Below are positions 5,618 through 7,191 of a DNA stretch of 7,191 nucleotides, piece by piece. Under the pieces are notes generated by a model that saw only the letters and a list, made by a program, of their open reading frames with translations, made no database searches and was not told the DNA's origin. Position numbers and translations under genes: made by a program. This stretch comes from JAKLDO01 sp035354435 (GTDB lineage: Bacteria; UBP6; UBA1177): the NCBI GenBank assembly GCA_035354435.1, contig DAOQAY010000145.1:1-7191 (forward strand), read 5' to 3'. The first letter of the stretch is position 1; each line of letters begins with the position of its first letter.

Positions 5618-7191
5618 TTAAACTCCTTGTTTTTTCAGTCTGTTTTCCAGTCTTTTTTTATATCTGTAGAACGCTCTCAGTAACACCGGAAAAAAGAGCA
5701 GGTTGACCACTGTTACAGTAATTATTCCAATTGATGCCATTATGCCTATTGATTGCAGTCCTTTATGATTAGCAAGAACTACACTTCCAAACCCGATAAG
5801 TGTTGTCAGAGATGAATAAAATACAGCGCCGCCTGTATTTTTAAGCAGATTTTTCATTCCCATGATACCGTCTGATCTGTATCTGTGGAAAACATGTATT
5901 GCAGAATCTATTCCAGTTCCTATTGCTGTAGGAATGATGACCATATTGAAAATATTGAATTTTATACCGGATACTACTGCTATAAGTATCATCCACAGAA
6001 TTCCTGTGGAAAGTGGAAGAAAAACAATAAATGCCTCAGTGAATGAACGGTATAAAAGAAGAAGCGTGAAAAATACCGCGGCAAAAGATAAAATTACAGC
6101 CAGAGGAACCTGATCGTCTACGACATCTTTAATTTCGGCAATAAGCATGTATGAGCCAAGAACATTATAATAATTCCTCACACCTTTAACTGTGCCGTAT
6201 TCTTTTTTCAGAGTGATTACATCATCAATATTGGACTTATTCCCACCAAGTCCGAGAATAATTAATTTATCGCAAGTACCGTCTTTTAATGACAGTTTAT
6301 CTGTGATCCACGCAGGAAGATGACTTTCTTCAACAGGTCCTCCTATTTCAAGATATGAACGGAAATCGCTGTTATATCTTCCGATTGTCTTTTCATCAAA
6401 TAGATTGATCTTCCTTTCAATCAATCTTCTGATGTCTTTTATTATCCTGAGTTTTTCTTCCTGTTTTTCAGGAATAAAGCTGTATATTGAAATGTAATCT
6501 TTGAATTCCAGCGTATTTGTGTTGTGTTTTTTGATCTTATCAAGCGCCCTGCTTGCATCCTCAGTCTCTTTTTTGGAATCTGTAAGAATGAAAGAGGGGA
6601 GACCTGTGGACATAAAATCTGTTTTTTCCTTCTTTACAGCCTGAATATATCTTGTGCTGACAGAATCCGGATCATATTTACCGGGGAAGGTCAGATTATT
6701 AAAGTCATATTCCATCGATATAAAATTAACTGAAATTACTGCAAAAACCGTTATCAGAATAAAAACTGATGCTGTTAAAAAAGTTCTTTTCGAGCCTTTG
6801 CGGTAAATTGATGAAAGCAGAAAAGTCTTTCTGATATTCAGTTTTACAGGTTTGAATTTCTCAAAAAAGAAAATTACCGGCGGGAAAAAAACTATTGTTG
6901 AAATAAATGCCGCAGATACGCCGATAGCTGCCGCCAGACCAAAATCGGAAAACCCTTTAAAATCAACAATGGTTAATGAAAGGAATGCTGCCACTGTTGT
7001 TACTGCCCCTGCAAATATTGCCGGTATTACTTCTGAGTAACTTGCAATCATTGCATCTTTGCAATTTTCCGAATGCTCTCTTTCCTCGCTGAACCTTCCT
7101 AAAAGATGTATACTGAAATCTATCCCGAGTCCATACAGGATTGAAAAAGAAAAGGCGGAAATGATATTAAATCCTCCGATAAAATACTGCA
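5618..7191 (-). CDS. RND/MMPL-superfamily exporter, C-terminal 523 residues (start beyond right edge)
   Basis: The frame is open to the right edge. The internal ATG at 7051 is not the start, because the 46 residues before it carry the conserved membrane motif GLGIDFSIHLLGRF, the GxxxD helix of the first half. Visible residues contain the rest of the first membrane bundle, then a helix near 137-155. A periplasmic domain of about 200 residues follows (around 156-358), and then five helices including GTGIDSAIHVFHRYR (around 424-438), the matching GxxxD motif of the second half. The pseudo-repeat and both motif aspartates are typical of predicted RND exporters (COG1033, MMPL, HpnN relatives), which use the proton gradient to move lipids or hydrophobic molecules out of the inner membrane. 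The first helix, first periplasmic loop and helices 2-3 are missing. The stop is one base from the next start, so it heads or continues the operon. A substrate linked to the downstream lipid genes is inferred. Confidence 0.93.
   Translation of the reverse strand, partial: QYFIGGFNIISAFSFSILYGLGIDFSIHLLGRFSEEREHSENCKDAMIASYSEVIPAIFAGAVTTVAAFLSLTIVDFKGFSDFGLAAAIGVSAAFISTIVFFPPVIFFFEKFKPVKLNIRKTFLLSSIYRKGSKRTFLTASVFILITVFAVISVNFISMEYDFNNLTFPGKYDPDSVSTRYIQAVKKEKTDFMSTGLPSFILTDSKKETEDASRALDKIKKHNTNTLEFKDYISIYSFIPEKQEEKLRIIKDIRRLIERKINLFDEKTIGRYNSDFRSYLEIGGPVEESHLPAWITDKLSLKDGTCDKLIILGLGGNKSNIDDVITLKKEYGTVKGVRNYYNVLGSYMLIAEIKDVVDDQVPLAVILSFAAVFFTLLLLYRSFTEAFIVFLPLSTGILWMILIAVVSGIKFNIFNMVIIPTAIGTGIDSAIHVFHRYRSDGIMGMKNLLKNTGGAVFYSSLTTLIGFGSVVLANHKGLQSIGIMASIGIITVTVVNLLFFPVLLRAFYRYKKRLENRLKKQGV
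5623..5628 (-). promoter_or_regulatory. Ribosome binding site of the phosphotransferase fusion inside the exporter gene
   Basis: The minus strand reads AAGGAG, six bases before the ATG at 5616. It is formed by the last sense codons of the exporter (CAA GGA GTT then TAA). Sharing these bases between coding and initiation supports tight co-translation and confirms the ATG as the start. Confidence 0.65.

Noticed and set aside
7049..7051. ATG as start of the RND exporter
   Set aside because: The frame continues upstream to the window edge and encodes the conserved GLGIDFSIHLLGRF helix, so the ATG is internal.

Overview
The window carries six genes and the first codons of a seventh, all on the minus strand. 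Everything substantial on the plus strand is an antisense shadow. The DNA is AT-rich (roughly 35-40% GC by eye) and tightly packed. No rRNA, tRNA, CRISPR array, insertion sequence or phage gene is visible. An RND/MMPL-type exporter beside a polysaccharide-type lipid flippase suggests a bacterium with an elaborate envelope, probably diderm. I cannot place it in a phylum from this sequence.

In transcription order (high to low coordinate) the layout is: (1) 7191-5618, the C-terminal 523 residues of an RND-superfamily exporter whose start lies beyond the right edge; (2) 5616-4264, a two-domain protein with a degenerate nucleotidyltransferase-like N-terminus and a membrane CDP-alcohol phosphotransferase C-terminus; (3) 4292-2784, a Wzx/MurJ-like flippase; (4) 2780-1830, a radical SAM protein with a SPASM/twitch-like C-terminal cysteine cluster; (5) 1812-889, a ketoacyl-ACP synthase III (FabH-like) enzyme with an intact Cys-His-Asn triad; (6) 857-171, a 228-residue protein I do not recognise. 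Junctions are 1 bp, a 29-bp overlap, 3 bp, 17 bp and 31 bp, so these six almost certainly form one operon. After a 112-bp gap with a plausible weak promoter, a further gene starts at 58 and runs off the left edge.

The gene content suggests an envelope lipid or acylated glycoconjugate pathway. The FabH-like enzyme would condense or transfer an acyl group, and the CDP-alcohol phosphotransferase would form a phosphodiester on a membrane lipid. The radical SAM protein would do a modification, the flippase would turn over a lipid-linked product, and the RND protein would extract or export it. Individual family calls are well supported by motifs. The joint pathway, its product and the role of the 228-residue protein are inference.
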